Shown here: piece by piece, positions 6,205 to 14,468 of the stretch
Position numbering within the stretch: position 1 is the stretch's first letter
How the letters are laid out: every line of letters starts with the position of its first letter
Assembly (NCBI GenBank): GCA_039024295.1
Contig: JBCDIQ010000094.1
Location: 1-16,493, forward strand
Source: JBCDIQ01 sp039024295
GTDB lineage: Bacteria; Bacteroidota; Bacteroidia; J057
Length of the DNA: 16,493 bases
Direction of reading: 5' to 3'
Made by a program: the position numbers and the translations under genes
Notes under the pieces: generated by a model
The model's input: the letters and a program-made list of their open reading frames with translations, nothing else
What the model was told of the DNA's origin: nothing
Database searches by the model: none

Positions 6205-7788
6205 ATGAAATACATTTTTTTACCCTGTATCCTGTTGCTCCTACTCCCTTCCAGATCAGTGAGTCAGAAGATCATTTTGGGAAAAAAGGAAAAGTCTACT
6301 CTTTTCGGATACCTCACCACAATTGTAGGGTATGACGATACGGGCATTTATGCAGTAAAAACCCCTGGCATACCATGGGATGACATGAATCCATTCAACC
6401 TGCGATATGAGCTCGTTCACTATGACCAGAATATGGACCGAACAAACTCATTATTGTTGAAACTAAAATCTGGTAAAAAATATCGAAGATTTGAATTAAT
6501 TTTTGAAGTTGGAGGAAAACTATACCTGTTTTCTTCTTTCAAGGACAAAAAGCAAAAGAAGAAATTCCTGTTTGTGGAGTCGATAAATAAAAAATTGATG
6601 ACCTTAAATGATGACAGGCAAAAGGTATTTGAGGTTGATTACTCGGATAAAAATCTCTTAAGTCCTAAAGAGTTTGTCTATAAGATTAGCAGGGACAGTT
6701 CCAAAATCATGTTCTATATCGAGGCTCCCCAGAAAGGCCAACAAAGCAAGAATTTTGAGATTTGCGTAATGGACAGATCGTTCAAAGTGCTTTGGAAAAA
6801 ATCAATCACCTTGCCCTATTTTCGGCGTTTCTTTGAAATTCAGAAATTTGAAGTAGATGATTTTGGCAATGTCCATATATTGGGCAAGCGATACAGAGAA
6901 GGGCTTAGGGAAGAGTTAAGGGAAAAGGCCAACTTTCAATTCCATTTTCTGAGTTATCTAGAGGGAGGAGACGAAACGAAAGATTATCCGATAGAGCTTG
7001 AAGGGGTGCTTCCGTTAAATATTGAATTTAATTTTACTGAAAATCACGGCATTGTATGCGCTGGCTTCTATGGCAAATTAGGATCATCAACGGAAGATTA
7101 TATCTCTGTTGAAGGGGTATTTCATGTATCTGTTGATAGTGAAACCAGAAAAATCTCACAACCTGATTTTGAAAAAATTAGCTGGGAGTATAAAGTCCGA
7201 AATATGGTAAAAAGGGATAGAGAGAGGAGGCCATTGACCGATAGAATAAATCTAGAAATGGAACTTACCTTCTTTCGGCTTAATGAATTGGTCGTCAGGA
7301 GGGATGGAGGAATAGTGTTGCTAGCCCAAGAAACCTATGAAGACAAGGATGGGTATGAAAATATTATGGCGGTAAGTTTATCTGCTGACAACAACATAGA
7401 ATGGGTTAGGGAAATTTCTAAGGCAGAGGTCGTAGAGGTAAGTTTTGGCTACCCGATTTCTTTTTCAGTGGCGGTCGTGGCAGATAAAATTCATTTGATA
7501 TTTAATGATGTCCCTGAACATTTAATTGACGAGCAGGACAATATTTCTTTATCAGAAAGGCAAAAATCACATATGTTGGTTATGGCAACCCTAACCGCAA
7601 GCGGGGATTTGTCACGACAACAACTATTATCTTGCAGGGATTCTGGGGTAGTCATGCAGTCTCTCCTTACAAGTCATATAGATGAAAAGACAGTCATCCT
7701 TTTCGGCATGGATAACTATCTTTATAAAGAAAACTACCGATCAGGGGAAAAGGTAAACCATAGATTGGCTAAAATTACACTTCCTTAA
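6205..7788 (+). CDS. large exported protein of an uncharacterised Bacteroidota-type family, paralogue 1
   Basis: The protein has 527 residues from the chosen start. A signal peptide (1-20, cut at VSVS|Q or nearby) is followed by a beta-rich sequence with no membrane segment. Landmarks shared with paralogues 2 and 3 are YELVHYD (68-74), KKFLFVES (119-126), ISRDSSK (161-167), IQKFEVDD (212-219), HILGKRY (224-230), VRRDGG (364-369), IEWVREISK (398-406) and KIHLIFND (428-435). The spacing of Asp-Gly and Trp motifs suggests repeated beta sheets, perhaps a propeller, but this is inference. An in-frame ATG exists at 6151; 6205 is preferred because it starts directly with the signal peptide and matches the other paralogues. 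This copy diverges most of the three: the PK-x-Q and ND-x-x-N positions conserved elsewhere are lost (ISKAE, NDVPEH). Function is unknown. Confidence 0.8.
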   Translation: MKYIFLPCILLLLLPSRSVSQKIILGKKEKSTLFGYLTTIVGYDDTGIYAVKTPGIPWDDMNPFNLRYELVHYDQNMDRTNSLLLKLKSGKKYRRFELIFEVGGKLYLFSSFKDKKQKKKFLFVESINKKLMTLNDDRQKVFEVDYSDKNLLSPKEFVYKISRDSSKIMFYIEAPQKGQQSKNFEICVMDRSFKVLWKKSITLPYFRRFFEIQKFEVDDFGNVHILGKRYREGLREELREKANFQFHFLSYLEGGDETKDYPIELEGVLPLNIEFNFTENHGIVCAGFYGKLGSSTEDYISVEGVFHVSVDSETRKISQPDFEKISWEYKVRNMVKRDRERRPLTDRINLEMELTFFRLNELVVRRDGGIVLLAQETYEDKDGYENIMAVSLSADNNIEWVREISKAEVVEVSFGYPISFSVAVVADKIHLIFNDVPEHLIDEQDNISLSERQKSHMLVMATLTASGDLSRQQLLSCRDSGVVMQSLLTSHIDEKTVILFGMDNYLYKENYRSGEKVNHRLAKITLP

Positions 7789-8003
7789 GCCCATTTCAAC
7801 CTTATAGAATCCAGGGCTGACAGATTGCGTGTTAAATAAAAAATTACGTGCTTCATAGCTTTAAACGAATACTATCGTAACCAATCGACGGAACCTTAAA
7901 ATTTCATTTCACCTTCCTCCCCTTTTTGAAGCAGCTAAATGTTTAGTTCAGGCTTTTTACCAAATCCATATCTTCTTCAAAACCTCCAACTACTGCTTTC
8001 ATG
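7789..8003 (+). promoter_or_regulatory. duplicated upstream region of paralogue 2
   Basis: The 215 bp here align along most of their length with the region before paralogue 3. The clearest block is at 7867-7895: GAATACT, three variable bases, then GTAACCAATCnACnGAACC. A TTTCA follows at 7902-7906, then GCTAAATGT near 7934-7942. TAGCTTTA at 7856-7863 is a near-match to the -7 consensus. No terminator hairpin follows paralogue 1. A 21-codon upstream frame (7939-8004) ends with its TGA overlapping the ATG of paralogue 2. Confidence 0.5.
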
Positions 8004-9590
8004 ATGAAACATGCATTTCTTTTTCAATTGCTAATCATTGGCCTTCTAACTCAATCTTGGAGCCAAGAGAAAAAACCTGAAGTTCTGTTTGGAAAGAAAG
8101 AGCCGGCTTCTAAATTCGCTACACTACATGAGATAGTGGGCTATGACGCAACAGGGGTGTATGCACTTAAATATATGGGTAAGCCATGGTCAATTTCAGA
8201 CCCCACCATCCATCAGTATGAGCTTGTCCATTATGATGACAGCATGAACTTGGTTAACTCGTTGGCTTTAAAGCTTAAAACAGAGAAGAAATTCCGAAAG
8301 CTGGAGTTCATTTTTTATTCTAATGGAGCTTTACATGTATTTTCCTCCTTCAAGAATAAGAAGCAGAAGAAGAAATACCTGTTTGTTGAGACGGTGGATA
8401 AACACTCCATGACCTTTAATAATGACCTACGAAAGATCAGCGAGATTGATTATTCAGAGCACAGTCGTGCCAATACTGGAGAGTTTTCCTATAACATCAG
8501 CAGGGATAGCTCAAAAGTGATGATCTATATGGAGGCACTCTATCAAGGGCAGGAAAAAGAGAGATTTGAAGTATGTGTACTTGATGAATCACTCAATAAA
8601 CTATGGGAGAAACCGATTACCCTGCCCTATTCTGATAGGCTTTTTAACATTCAGAAATTTGAGGTGGATGATCATGGGAATGCATACATCCTTGGAAAAC
8701 GATACAAGGACAGTTTTCGGGAAGAAGCAAATGGAATGCCCAACTTCCAATACCATCTCCTGGGCTACCTGAATGAAGGAAAGCAGGTACAGGACTATCC
8801 TCTTGAGTTGCAGGGAATTCTTCCTGTTAACATCGAGTTTGATTTTACCAGTGATCAAAAAATTGTGTGTGCTGGGTTTTATGCGAATTTGGGTGCTTCT
8901 AAGGAGTCCTCTATCCACATTAAAGGTACCTACTATGTGGTAATTGACCCGGAAACCAAGCAAGTTTTGACCCGAGCGGCAGCACAATTGGGATTTGATC
9001 ATAAGGTCAGAAAAGTTAAACGGGTGAGAACGGTTTCAATGAATACTAGCCATTTAAAAGGAGGTGATATTTCCGAGCTTGACCTGGGAGATTTAATCAT
9101 CCGGCGAGATGGAGGAACAGTTTTAATAGGCGAAGAATCCTACTCCAAGAGTTATTCTTCCCAAAATAGCTCTCATACCTACTATTACCATAAAGACATT
9201 GTGGTCATTAGCCTTTCTCCTAATGGAAATATTGAGTGGACCTTAAAAATTTCTAAGAATCAAAAAACACTGGATGAAGATGTAGCCCTCTCGTCTTATT
9301 TACCGGTAGTAGTGGGAGATAAAATACATATCCTATATAACGACAGCCACTTGAATATGGAATTGGAAAGTGGGGAAGAGATTCATCAATATACTGCGGG
9401 AGGGGGCCAGCTTACAATTTTGGCCACCATTGATAAAACAGGGAAGCTAACCAAGCGTGAGCTAATAAACAGTAAAGAAGCGAAAGCTTATATAGAACTT
9501 CGTGTGTCTAACCAACAGACAGACAAGGAGGTGATTTTATTTGGGAAGAGGTTCAAAATGCATTGCATGGCCAAAGTTACCTTCCCTTAA
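8004..9590 (+). CDS. large exported protein of the same uncharacterised family, paralogue 2
   Basis: This 528-residue protein has a 20-residue signal peptide that ends SWS|Q, then a long beta-rich domain. It is clearly related to paralogues 1 and 3 over its whole length and closest to paralogue 3. Shared blocks include YELVHYD, FVETVDK, ISRDSSKVMIY, RFEVCVLD, LPYSD, IQKFEVDD, ILGKRYKD, FREE, NFQYHLL, IRRDGG, IEWTLKISKNQ, KIHILYND and the C-terminal MAKVTFP. Two ATGs are adjacent, at 8001 and 8004. The second aligns with the start of paralogue 3, where the first is ATC, so 8004 is used. It probably acts in the periplasm or at the cell surface. No enzymatic motif was recognised and no C-terminal sorting domain is evident. 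Confidence 0.8.
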   Translation: MKHAFLFQLLIIGLLTQSWSQEKKPEVLFGKKEPASKFATLHEIVGYDATGVYALKYMGKPWSISDPTIHQYELVHYDDSMNLVNSLALKLKTEKKFRKLEFIFYSNGALHVFSSFKNKKQKKKYLFVETVDKHSMTFNNDLRKISEIDYSEHSRANTGEFSYNISRDSSKVMIYMEALYQGQEKERFEVCVLDESLNKLWEKPITLPYSDRLFNIQKFEVDDHGNAYILGKRYKDSFREEANGMPNFQYHLLGYLNEGKQVQDYPLELQGILPVNIEFDFTSDQKIVCAGFYANLGASKESSIHIKGTYYVVIDPETKQVLTRAAAQLGFDHKVRKVKRVRTVSMNTSHLKGGDISELDLGDLIIRRDGGTVLIGEESYSKSYSSQNSSHTYYYHKDIVVISLSPNGNIEWTLKISKNQKTLDEDVALSSYLPVVVGDKIHILYNDSHLNMELESGEEIHQYTAGGGQLTILATIDKTGKLTKRELINSKEAKAYIELRVSNQQTDKEVILFGKRFKMHCMAKVTFP

Positions 9591-9797
9591 ATTCTTCATC
9601 ATTCAAGCGTTTCCAGTTGCCTTTTTGGGAAAAAGTTGCGTGCTTGACATCAATATGTGAATACTGGAGTAACCAATCAACAGAACCATTGAACTTTCAC
9701 ATTATCTGAAATCCCTTTCTTAATCAGTTAAATGTCCTGTACAAAAACTGCTGGCCATATCTCTGATTTTTTACCATATTCAACTACTGCCTTCATC
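9591..9797 (+). promoter_or_regulatory. duplicated upstream region of paralogue 3
   Basis: This 207-bp region is homologous to the one before paralogue 2. The conserved 29-bp block is at 9659-9687 (GAATACT, three bases, GTAACCAATCAACAGAACC). It ends 110 bp before the start codon, against 108 bp for paralogue 2. TTTCAC (9694-9699) and GTTAAATGT (9726-9734) also line up. CTTTTTGGGAAAAAG near 9621-9635 can form a short A/T hairpin but lacks a T-run, so it is not a convincing terminator. Confidence 0.5.
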
Positions 9798-11360
9798 ATG
9801 AAACATACATTTCTTTTTTCGCTGTTAGTCCTATGTGTCCTTTTTCACGTACAAAGCCAAGATTCCAAGGCTGAGATCATTTTTGCTGATGCCGAGGAAT
9901 CTCCCTGGTATAGTGGAGTTTTAGATGTAGTGGGGCAAGATGCCTCAGGTTTATACGTCCTAAGGAATACAGGAAGACCTTGGTCACGGAAAGAAGCCAC
10001 TACTTATCAATATGAGCTATCTTACTATGACCATAGTTTGAAATTGGTCAAATCCATGGGATTGGACTTGAAAACAGAAGACAAGCACCGTGCATTAGAG
10101 TATGTTTTTCAATCCAAGGGCAAGCTCTACATTCTGTCTTCATTTAAGAACCGAAAACTGAAGAAGAAATTTTTGTTTGTTGAGTCAGTGGATAAAAAGG
10201 CCATGAAGTTGAATAATGACCTGAAAAAAGTCGGTGAAATTGATTATTCAGCAAAAGACCGGATGAATCCTGGGGAATATCTCATTAAAATCAGCCGGGA
10301 TAGCTCTAAACTAATGATTTATGTTGACGCTCCTTACCAAGGGCAGAAGGAAGAGCGATTCGAAGTATACGTGCTCGATTCAGAGCTGAATACCCTTTGG
10401 AGCAAGCAGATAAAACTTCCCTATTCAGATAAATCATTCGTGATCCAGAAATTTGATGTTGACGATAACGGGAATGCCCATATCCTGGGAAAAAGATATA
10501 AAGATGGTTTTCGGGAGGAAGTGAAAGATGTGGTGAATTTTCAATATCATCTGCTGAGCTACGTAAGCAAGGGTAAACTCGTCAAAGACTATCCGATTAA
10601 GCTGGGAAATATCTTGCCAGTATGCATGGAGTTTGACTTTAGGCAAGATCAGGGGGTGACTTGTACGGGCTTTTATGCAGAAAAAGGGGCCTCTAAAGGG
10701 GCAAAAATATCCATTAAGGGGACTTATTTTGTTTCAATCGACTATACAACTAAAAAGGTAACCAAAATCAATACGGAACCACTAGGGTTTGATTTTGAAG
10801 TTGTAAACCTGGCAAGAGGGAAAGGACCATTTAGCCAAACGAGCTCTCTTACGGTTGATGATCTGGTTATCCGAAGAGACGGTGGGGTGGTGTTAATCGG
10901 TGAGGAAAATTATTCAACGGCTGTTACGCGTGGGGACAACAGGACTACTTATTTCTATAAGGTGAATGATTTATTGGTGGTTAGCCTTTCGCCCACAGGA
11001 GAAATGGAGTGGACCACCAGGGTACCCAAACGGCAGAATACAACGAATGATGGCGGCGTAAAATGTTCGTACGGGTTAGCGATAGTTGAAGATAAAATCC
11101 ACCTGATTTACAATGATAATGCTAAGAACTACCTGCCAGATCAAACGGAGGTTTACTCTTACAACTTGCTAAATAGCCATGTTGTAACCCTGGCAACCAT
11201 AGATTCAAAGGGGGGGCTTTCCAAGCAAAAACTGTTTACAAGTGGGGAAGCAGGGGTGACGATGTGGCCCTCCAGCTCCAAGCAAATTCGTGGAAAAGAA
11301 TTTATTCTTTTTGGAAGAGACCGGAAAGAGCACCGAATGGCGAAGATCGTCTTCCCTTAG
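9798..11360 (+). CDS. large exported protein of the same uncharacterised family, paralogue 3
   Basis: The protein has 520 residues. The signal peptide (1-20) ends VQS|Q. The same ordered blocks as in paralogue 2 follow: FLFVESVDKKAM, ISRDSSKLMIY, APYQGQ, RFEVYVLD, LPYSD, IQKFDVDD, HILGKRYKDGFREE, NFQYHLL, IRRDGGVVLIGEE, MEWTTRVPKRQ, KIHLIYNDNAKN, and a C-terminal HRMAKIVFP. It retains both the PK-x-Q and the ND-x-x-N motifs seen widely in this family. An in-frame ATG at 9732 would add 22 residues before the signal peptide; 9798 is preferred by comparison with paralogue 2. A run of seven G at 11210-11216 lies in the coding sequence near the 3' end. The next gene starts 41 bp downstream, so co-transcription is likely. 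Confidence 0.8.
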   Translation: MKHTFLFSLLVLCVLFHVQSQDSKAEIIFADAEESPWYSGVLDVVGQDASGLYVLRNTGRPWSRKEATTYQYELSYYDHSLKLVKSMGLDLKTEDKHRALEYVFQSKGKLYILSSFKNRKLKKKFLFVESVDKKAMKLNNDLKKVGEIDYSAKDRMNPGEYLIKISRDSSKLMIYVDAPYQGQKEERFEVYVLDSELNTLWSKQIKLPYSDKSFVIQKFDVDDNGNAHILGKRYKDGFREEVKDVVNFQYHLLSYVSKGKLVKDYPIKLGNILPVCMEFDFRQDQGVTCTGFYAEKGASKGAKISIKGTYFVSIDYTTKKVTKINTEPLGFDFEVVNLARGKGPFSQTSSLTVDDLVIRRDGGVVLIGEENYSTAVTRGDNRTTYFYKVNDLLVVSLSPTGEMEWTTRVPKRQNTTNDGGVKCSYGLAIVEDKIHLIYNDNAKNYLPDQTEVYSYNLLNSHVVTLATIDSKGGLSKQKLFTSGEAGVTMWPSSSKQIRGKEFILFGRDRKEHRMAKIVFP

Positions 11361-11401
11361 AGGGGAGTTGCGTTTCTTCTGATCCTAATCCTGTTAAAAT
11401 T

Positions 11402-11989
11402 ATGTTGTTCAAGAACCTCATTTTTTGGGGCTTATTGGCTCTTCCAGTATTGCTGCTTTCCCAATCTGACAGCACAGATATCTCCTCCTACTTTGATGAA
11501 GGTGGAGTAGATGGACATTCCTTAATCATCAAGTATAATTACCTCAATGCTGCAAATGGCGAATTCCCAGTCACAGTAGAATACATTCGTGGGAATTCCC
11601 TTGGAATTGAAGCAGGCGTCGGGTTGATTTTACCTTCTTATTCGTCTAACCTGATTTTAGAGCGAGCAGATGAATCAGAGGTAGTCGACCCAGAATTAAG
11701 TTATAGCATTTGGGTTCAGCCAAAATACTTTTTTGGAGATAACCCTGTTGCTTCCACCTTCGCTGGAATATTGTACAAGCACAAGGTCTTTAATGAATCT
11801 AGTGGGGTTACCAATAGGTTTAATGAAGCATCTGCCGTATTCGGCTTGCAAGCAGCACTTTCTGGGGTGATTAGCTACGAATTTTTTGTGGGAGCGGGGT
11901 ACCGCTTTCCTAATGATGTATTATCAGATAAATTTTTTTCCAGGTTCTTGCTTCCAATGGGAGCAAAAATCGGATTCGTGATTTTTTAA
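11402..11989 (+). CDS. small exported protein, probable outer-membrane beta-barrel
   Basis: The protein has 195 residues. A signal peptide (1-20) ends LLLS|Q. The mature part is rich in alternating polar/nonpolar strands with many aromatic residues (for example SLIIKYNYL, YSIWVQPKYFF, YEFFVGAGYRF) and ends in a hydrophobic strand, IGFVIF. This resembles small outer-membrane barrel proteins of Bacteroidota, but no exact family is assigned. The frame is open upstream to 11264, inside paralogue 3; 11402 is chosen because the signal peptide begins there. The gene lies 41 bp after paralogue 3 and 31 bp before paralogue 4, which suggests one operon. It might be the membrane partner of the large proteins, but that is inference. 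Confidence 0.75.
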   Translation: MLFKNLIFWGLLALPVLLLSQSDSTDISSYFDEGGVDGHSLIIKYNYLNAANGEFPVTVEYIRGNSLGIEAGVGLILPSYSSNLILERADESEVVDPELSYSIWVQPKYFFGDNPVASTFAGILYKHKVFNESSGVTNRFNEASAVFGLQAALSGVISYEFFVGAGYRFPNDVLSDKFFSRFLLPMGAKIGFVIF

Positions 11990-12020
11990 CACCTCGATCG
12001 TTCATTTACTTATTACCATT

Positions 12021-13730
12021 ATGAGAAAGCGGATCATTTTTACAGGCGTCTTCCTTTTTTGCCTGATCGTAGCACATGGTCAAGGAATGTCTCCTTCATT
12101 CAAGGTATTTACCGGAGCGCCACATGACGTTGGTGAAAACGCTAGTTTCCGAGGGATTATCCTATCAGATGAAACCGGAACATATACCCTAAGAAGCATA
12201 AAGAAAAAGGGAAAAGCGACTGGAGAACCGTATACAAACCTAATTGATCATTATTCTCCTCAGTTGAACCACACCAAAAGTGTTGAGCTGGAAATACACT
12301 CAAAACCAGGAGAATGGGAAACCTGGAAAATTAAAGCAATAGATAAAAGCTTATTTCTGATAAAAGTACTTAAAGACCCTGAAAAAAATACGCGAGAAAT
12401 TGTCCTACATAATATAGATAAACAGACCCTCAAATCTTCGCCTGAGAAAATCACCATCGATGAAGTGCCTTGTTCTGGGAAATCTTGTGACGAGCGTGGA
12501 GGACTCTGGTTTCGGAATAGCCCAGACCAGTCCCAATATGTGATAGCTTATTCGTTGCCCTACGATAAAAAGCAGAATGAACGCATGTCTATCCATGTGA
12601 TAGATGAGAATACAAACCGTGTGTGGAATAAAATGGTGACCTTTCCCTATCCGGATTCAAGATGCAGGATAAACAGCATGCTTCTCGATGAGGCTGGAAA
12701 TGTGTACATGAGTGCACTCATTTGGAAGGAAAAGAAAGCCAGGAAAAAGGGGAAGCCAGTTTATCAAACCCACCTTTTCGCATACAGGAATAATGGAACG
12801 GTTTATCACGACTATGTGCTAGACCAGAATGATGATTTTTTGAGGAACGTTACTTTGGGTTTGACTGAGGATAATCATATACAGTGTACAGGTGTTTATT
12901 CCAGTACCGGTTATAATCATGTAAAGGGCGTCTATTTAGCTGTGGTTGATCCAGTTGACCAAAAAATATCTAAGGTGTTTTATACCCAGCTATCAAAATC
13001 GTTCGTTTTGGAAACTTGTGATGAAGAAGAAAAAAAGATTTTATTAAAAAAGAAGACCCAAGCGCCTGAGAAACCAGAAACTTATGTTTACCAGGTTATT
13101 CCCCAAGCTGATGGAGGAATGGTCTATATCATGCAAGAGTACAAATACAAAAAAGATTATACGGGGGAATTAGGGTATATAAGTGTTGAAGAGACCTTAA
13201 GAAATCGGAAGGAAGGATCAGGGGGATACGAATACTACAATGATTTGCTAATTGTAAGTATTTCTGCTGAAGGAGAGATAGAATGGAACATTTCCATTCC
13301 TAAAGTCCAATATACGAGCGGAAATTTTAACTTCAGTCCTTTATATCCAGTTAGTCCATATGCTTCTATTTTTGCAACCGCTGTTGGAGAGGATATCTAC
13401 ATCTTCTTCAATGATAAACTGGAAAATTATCAAAACAGAGAAAATCCTCAAATTTTCTCTCTTCCAACGATTGGTGGTAGAGCTGCTATTAATATTACGA
13501 TAAGTGATGGCGGGAAAGGTACCTACCTCGGAATGGTTGCAATTGCACCTGATGGAACATACACCGAGCAACAGGTACTTGACTACGACAAGGATAAAAT
13601 CGGGGTATCCATTACCAAACTTTTTCAAACCTCAGCTAAGGAGATGATCTTGCAAGGGTGGGAGGACACTAGCGTACGACCTGGACAACAGAATTATAAC
13701 ATGAAGCTGGGGAAAATCACCTTTGAATAA
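12021..13730 (+). CDS. large exported protein, divergent member of the same family (paralogue 4)
   Basis: This 569-residue protein has a signal peptide ending AHG|Q (residues 20/21). It follows the same plan as the other three but is clearly more distant. Recognisable equivalents are ERMSIHVIDENTNRVWNK, TFPYPDS, LLDEAGNVYM, VIPQADGG, YYNDLLIVSISAEGEIEWN, IPKVQ, IYIFFNDKLEN and the C-terminal MKLGKITFE. It carries insertions, including a Lys/Glu-rich stretch near residues 334-353, and a Cys pair (CSGKSC). Its own upstream gap is only 31 bp, and it lacks the duplicated upstream block of paralogues 1-3, so it is probably read from the paralogue 3 transcript. It ends 17 bp before the stop of the convergent LytTR regulator. 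Function is unknown. Confidence 0.8.
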   Translation: MRKRIIFTGVFLFCLIVAHGQGMSPSFKVFTGAPHDVGENASFRGIILSDETGTYTLRSIKKKGKATGEPYTNLIDHYSPQLNHTKSVELEIHSKPGEWETWKIKAIDKSLFLIKVLKDPEKNTREIVLHNIDKQTLKSSPEKITIDEVPCSGKSCDERGGLWFRNSPDQSQYVIAYSLPYDKKQNERMSIHVIDENTNRVWNKMVTFPYPDSRCRINSMLLDEAGNVYMSALIWKEKKARKKGKPVYQTHLFAYRNNGTVYHDYVLDQNDDFLRNVTLGLTEDNHIQCTGVYSSTGYNHVKGVYLAVVDPVDQKISKVFYTQLSKSFVLETCDEEEKKILLKKKTQAPEKPETYVYQVIPQADGGMVYIMQEYKYKKDYTGELGYISVEETLRNRKEGSGGYEYYNDLLIVSISAEGEIEWNISIPKVQYTSGNFNFSPLYPVSPYASIFATAVGEDIYIFFNDKLENYQNRENPQIFSLPTIGGRAAINITISDGGKGTYLGMVAIAPDGTYTEQQVLDYDKDKIGVSITKLFQTSAKEMILQGWEDTSVRPGQQNYNMKLGKITFE

Positions 13731-13747
13731 CGCTGTACTTGCCCTCC

Positions 13748-14467
13748 TCATTGCAACTTCTCTATCAAGTCAAAAAACGCCTCTTTGTAGGTGTTGCTGA
13801 TGGGGATTTCGTGTTCGGTGATGAAGATGCGGTTGTGCTGGATCAGCCGGATGTGCCGCACGCCCACGATATAGGACTTATGTACCCGGATGAACTCCGT
13901 AGGGGGAAGTTTATCCAGCATCTTACTGAGGCTCATCAGCGTCATGATCCGCTGCTTAGGCGTATGGATGGCAATGTAATCGCGCATGCCTTCGATGAAG
14001 AGCATATCCTGGCGGTCTACCTTGAAAATCCGGGTATCAGATTTGATAAAGAGCGACTCGCTCAAGGGGTCGTCTGCGTCTCCTGCGGAGGTAACAGTTT
14101 GGCCTTCCTGGCTGGCCTGGTGGAGGCGAGAAGCCTTGTTTACTGCTTTCAGGAAGCGTTCGAAGGCAATGGGTTTGAGCAGGTAGTCTACCGCATCAAA
14201 TTCATAGCTGTCCAGGGCATACTCCGAATAAGCGGTCGTGAAAATCACCATGGGAGCCGGGGAAATGCTCTGAAGGAACTGTAGTCCCGTGAGGTCGGGC
14301 ATTTGAATGTCCAGAAATAACAAATCCACGGGATGTTGCTGCAGGTAGGCAAGGGCCTCAATGGGATTCTGGAAGGTCGCCTGCAACTCTAGGGAAGGGA
14401 TTTTTTGGGCAAAACGCTCGATGACCTTGAGGGCCATCGGTTCATCATCTATGGCAATGGCTTTCAT
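13748..14467 (-). CDS. LytTR-family response regulator (second system)
   Basis: This 239-residue regulator has a receiver domain at 1-120, with the acidic pair Asp7/Asp8, phosphoacceptor Asp53 in LLFLDIQMPD, TTAYSEYAL at 77-85 and Lys98 in YLLKP. A flexible linker (about 117-136) leads to a LytTR DNA-binding domain at about 137-237. Core segments are MLFIEGMRDYIAIH (155-168) and FIRVHKSYIV (192-201). It belongs to the common LytR/AlgR-type regulators paired with LytS-type kinases. Its ATG lies one base after the kinase stop, so the pair is an operon. Target genes are not evident: no LytTR box was noticed near its own operon. Confidence 0.95.
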   Translation of the reverse strand: MKAIAIDDEPMALKVIERFAQKIPSLELQATFQNPIEALAYLQQHPVDLLFLDIQMPDLTGLQFLQSISPAPMVIFTTAYSEYALDSYEFDAVDYLLKPIAFERFLKAVNKASRLHQASQEGQTVTSAGDADDPLSESLFIKSDTRIFKVDRQDMLFIEGMRDYIAIHTPKQRIMTLMSLSKMLDKLPPTEFIRVHKSYIVGVRHIRLIQHNRIFITEHEIPISNTYKEAFFDLIEKLQ

Positions 14468-14468
14468 A

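Noticed and set aside
8601..9002. 133-codon open frame on the - strand
   Set aside because: It is antisense to paralogue 2, whose frame is conserved with two other copies. There is no sign of selection on the opposite strand.
13739..14284. Long open frame on the + strand, 181 codons
   Set aside because: It lies wholly antisense to the LytTR regulator, which has complete receiver and LytTR motifs. The + frame shows no recognisable protein features.
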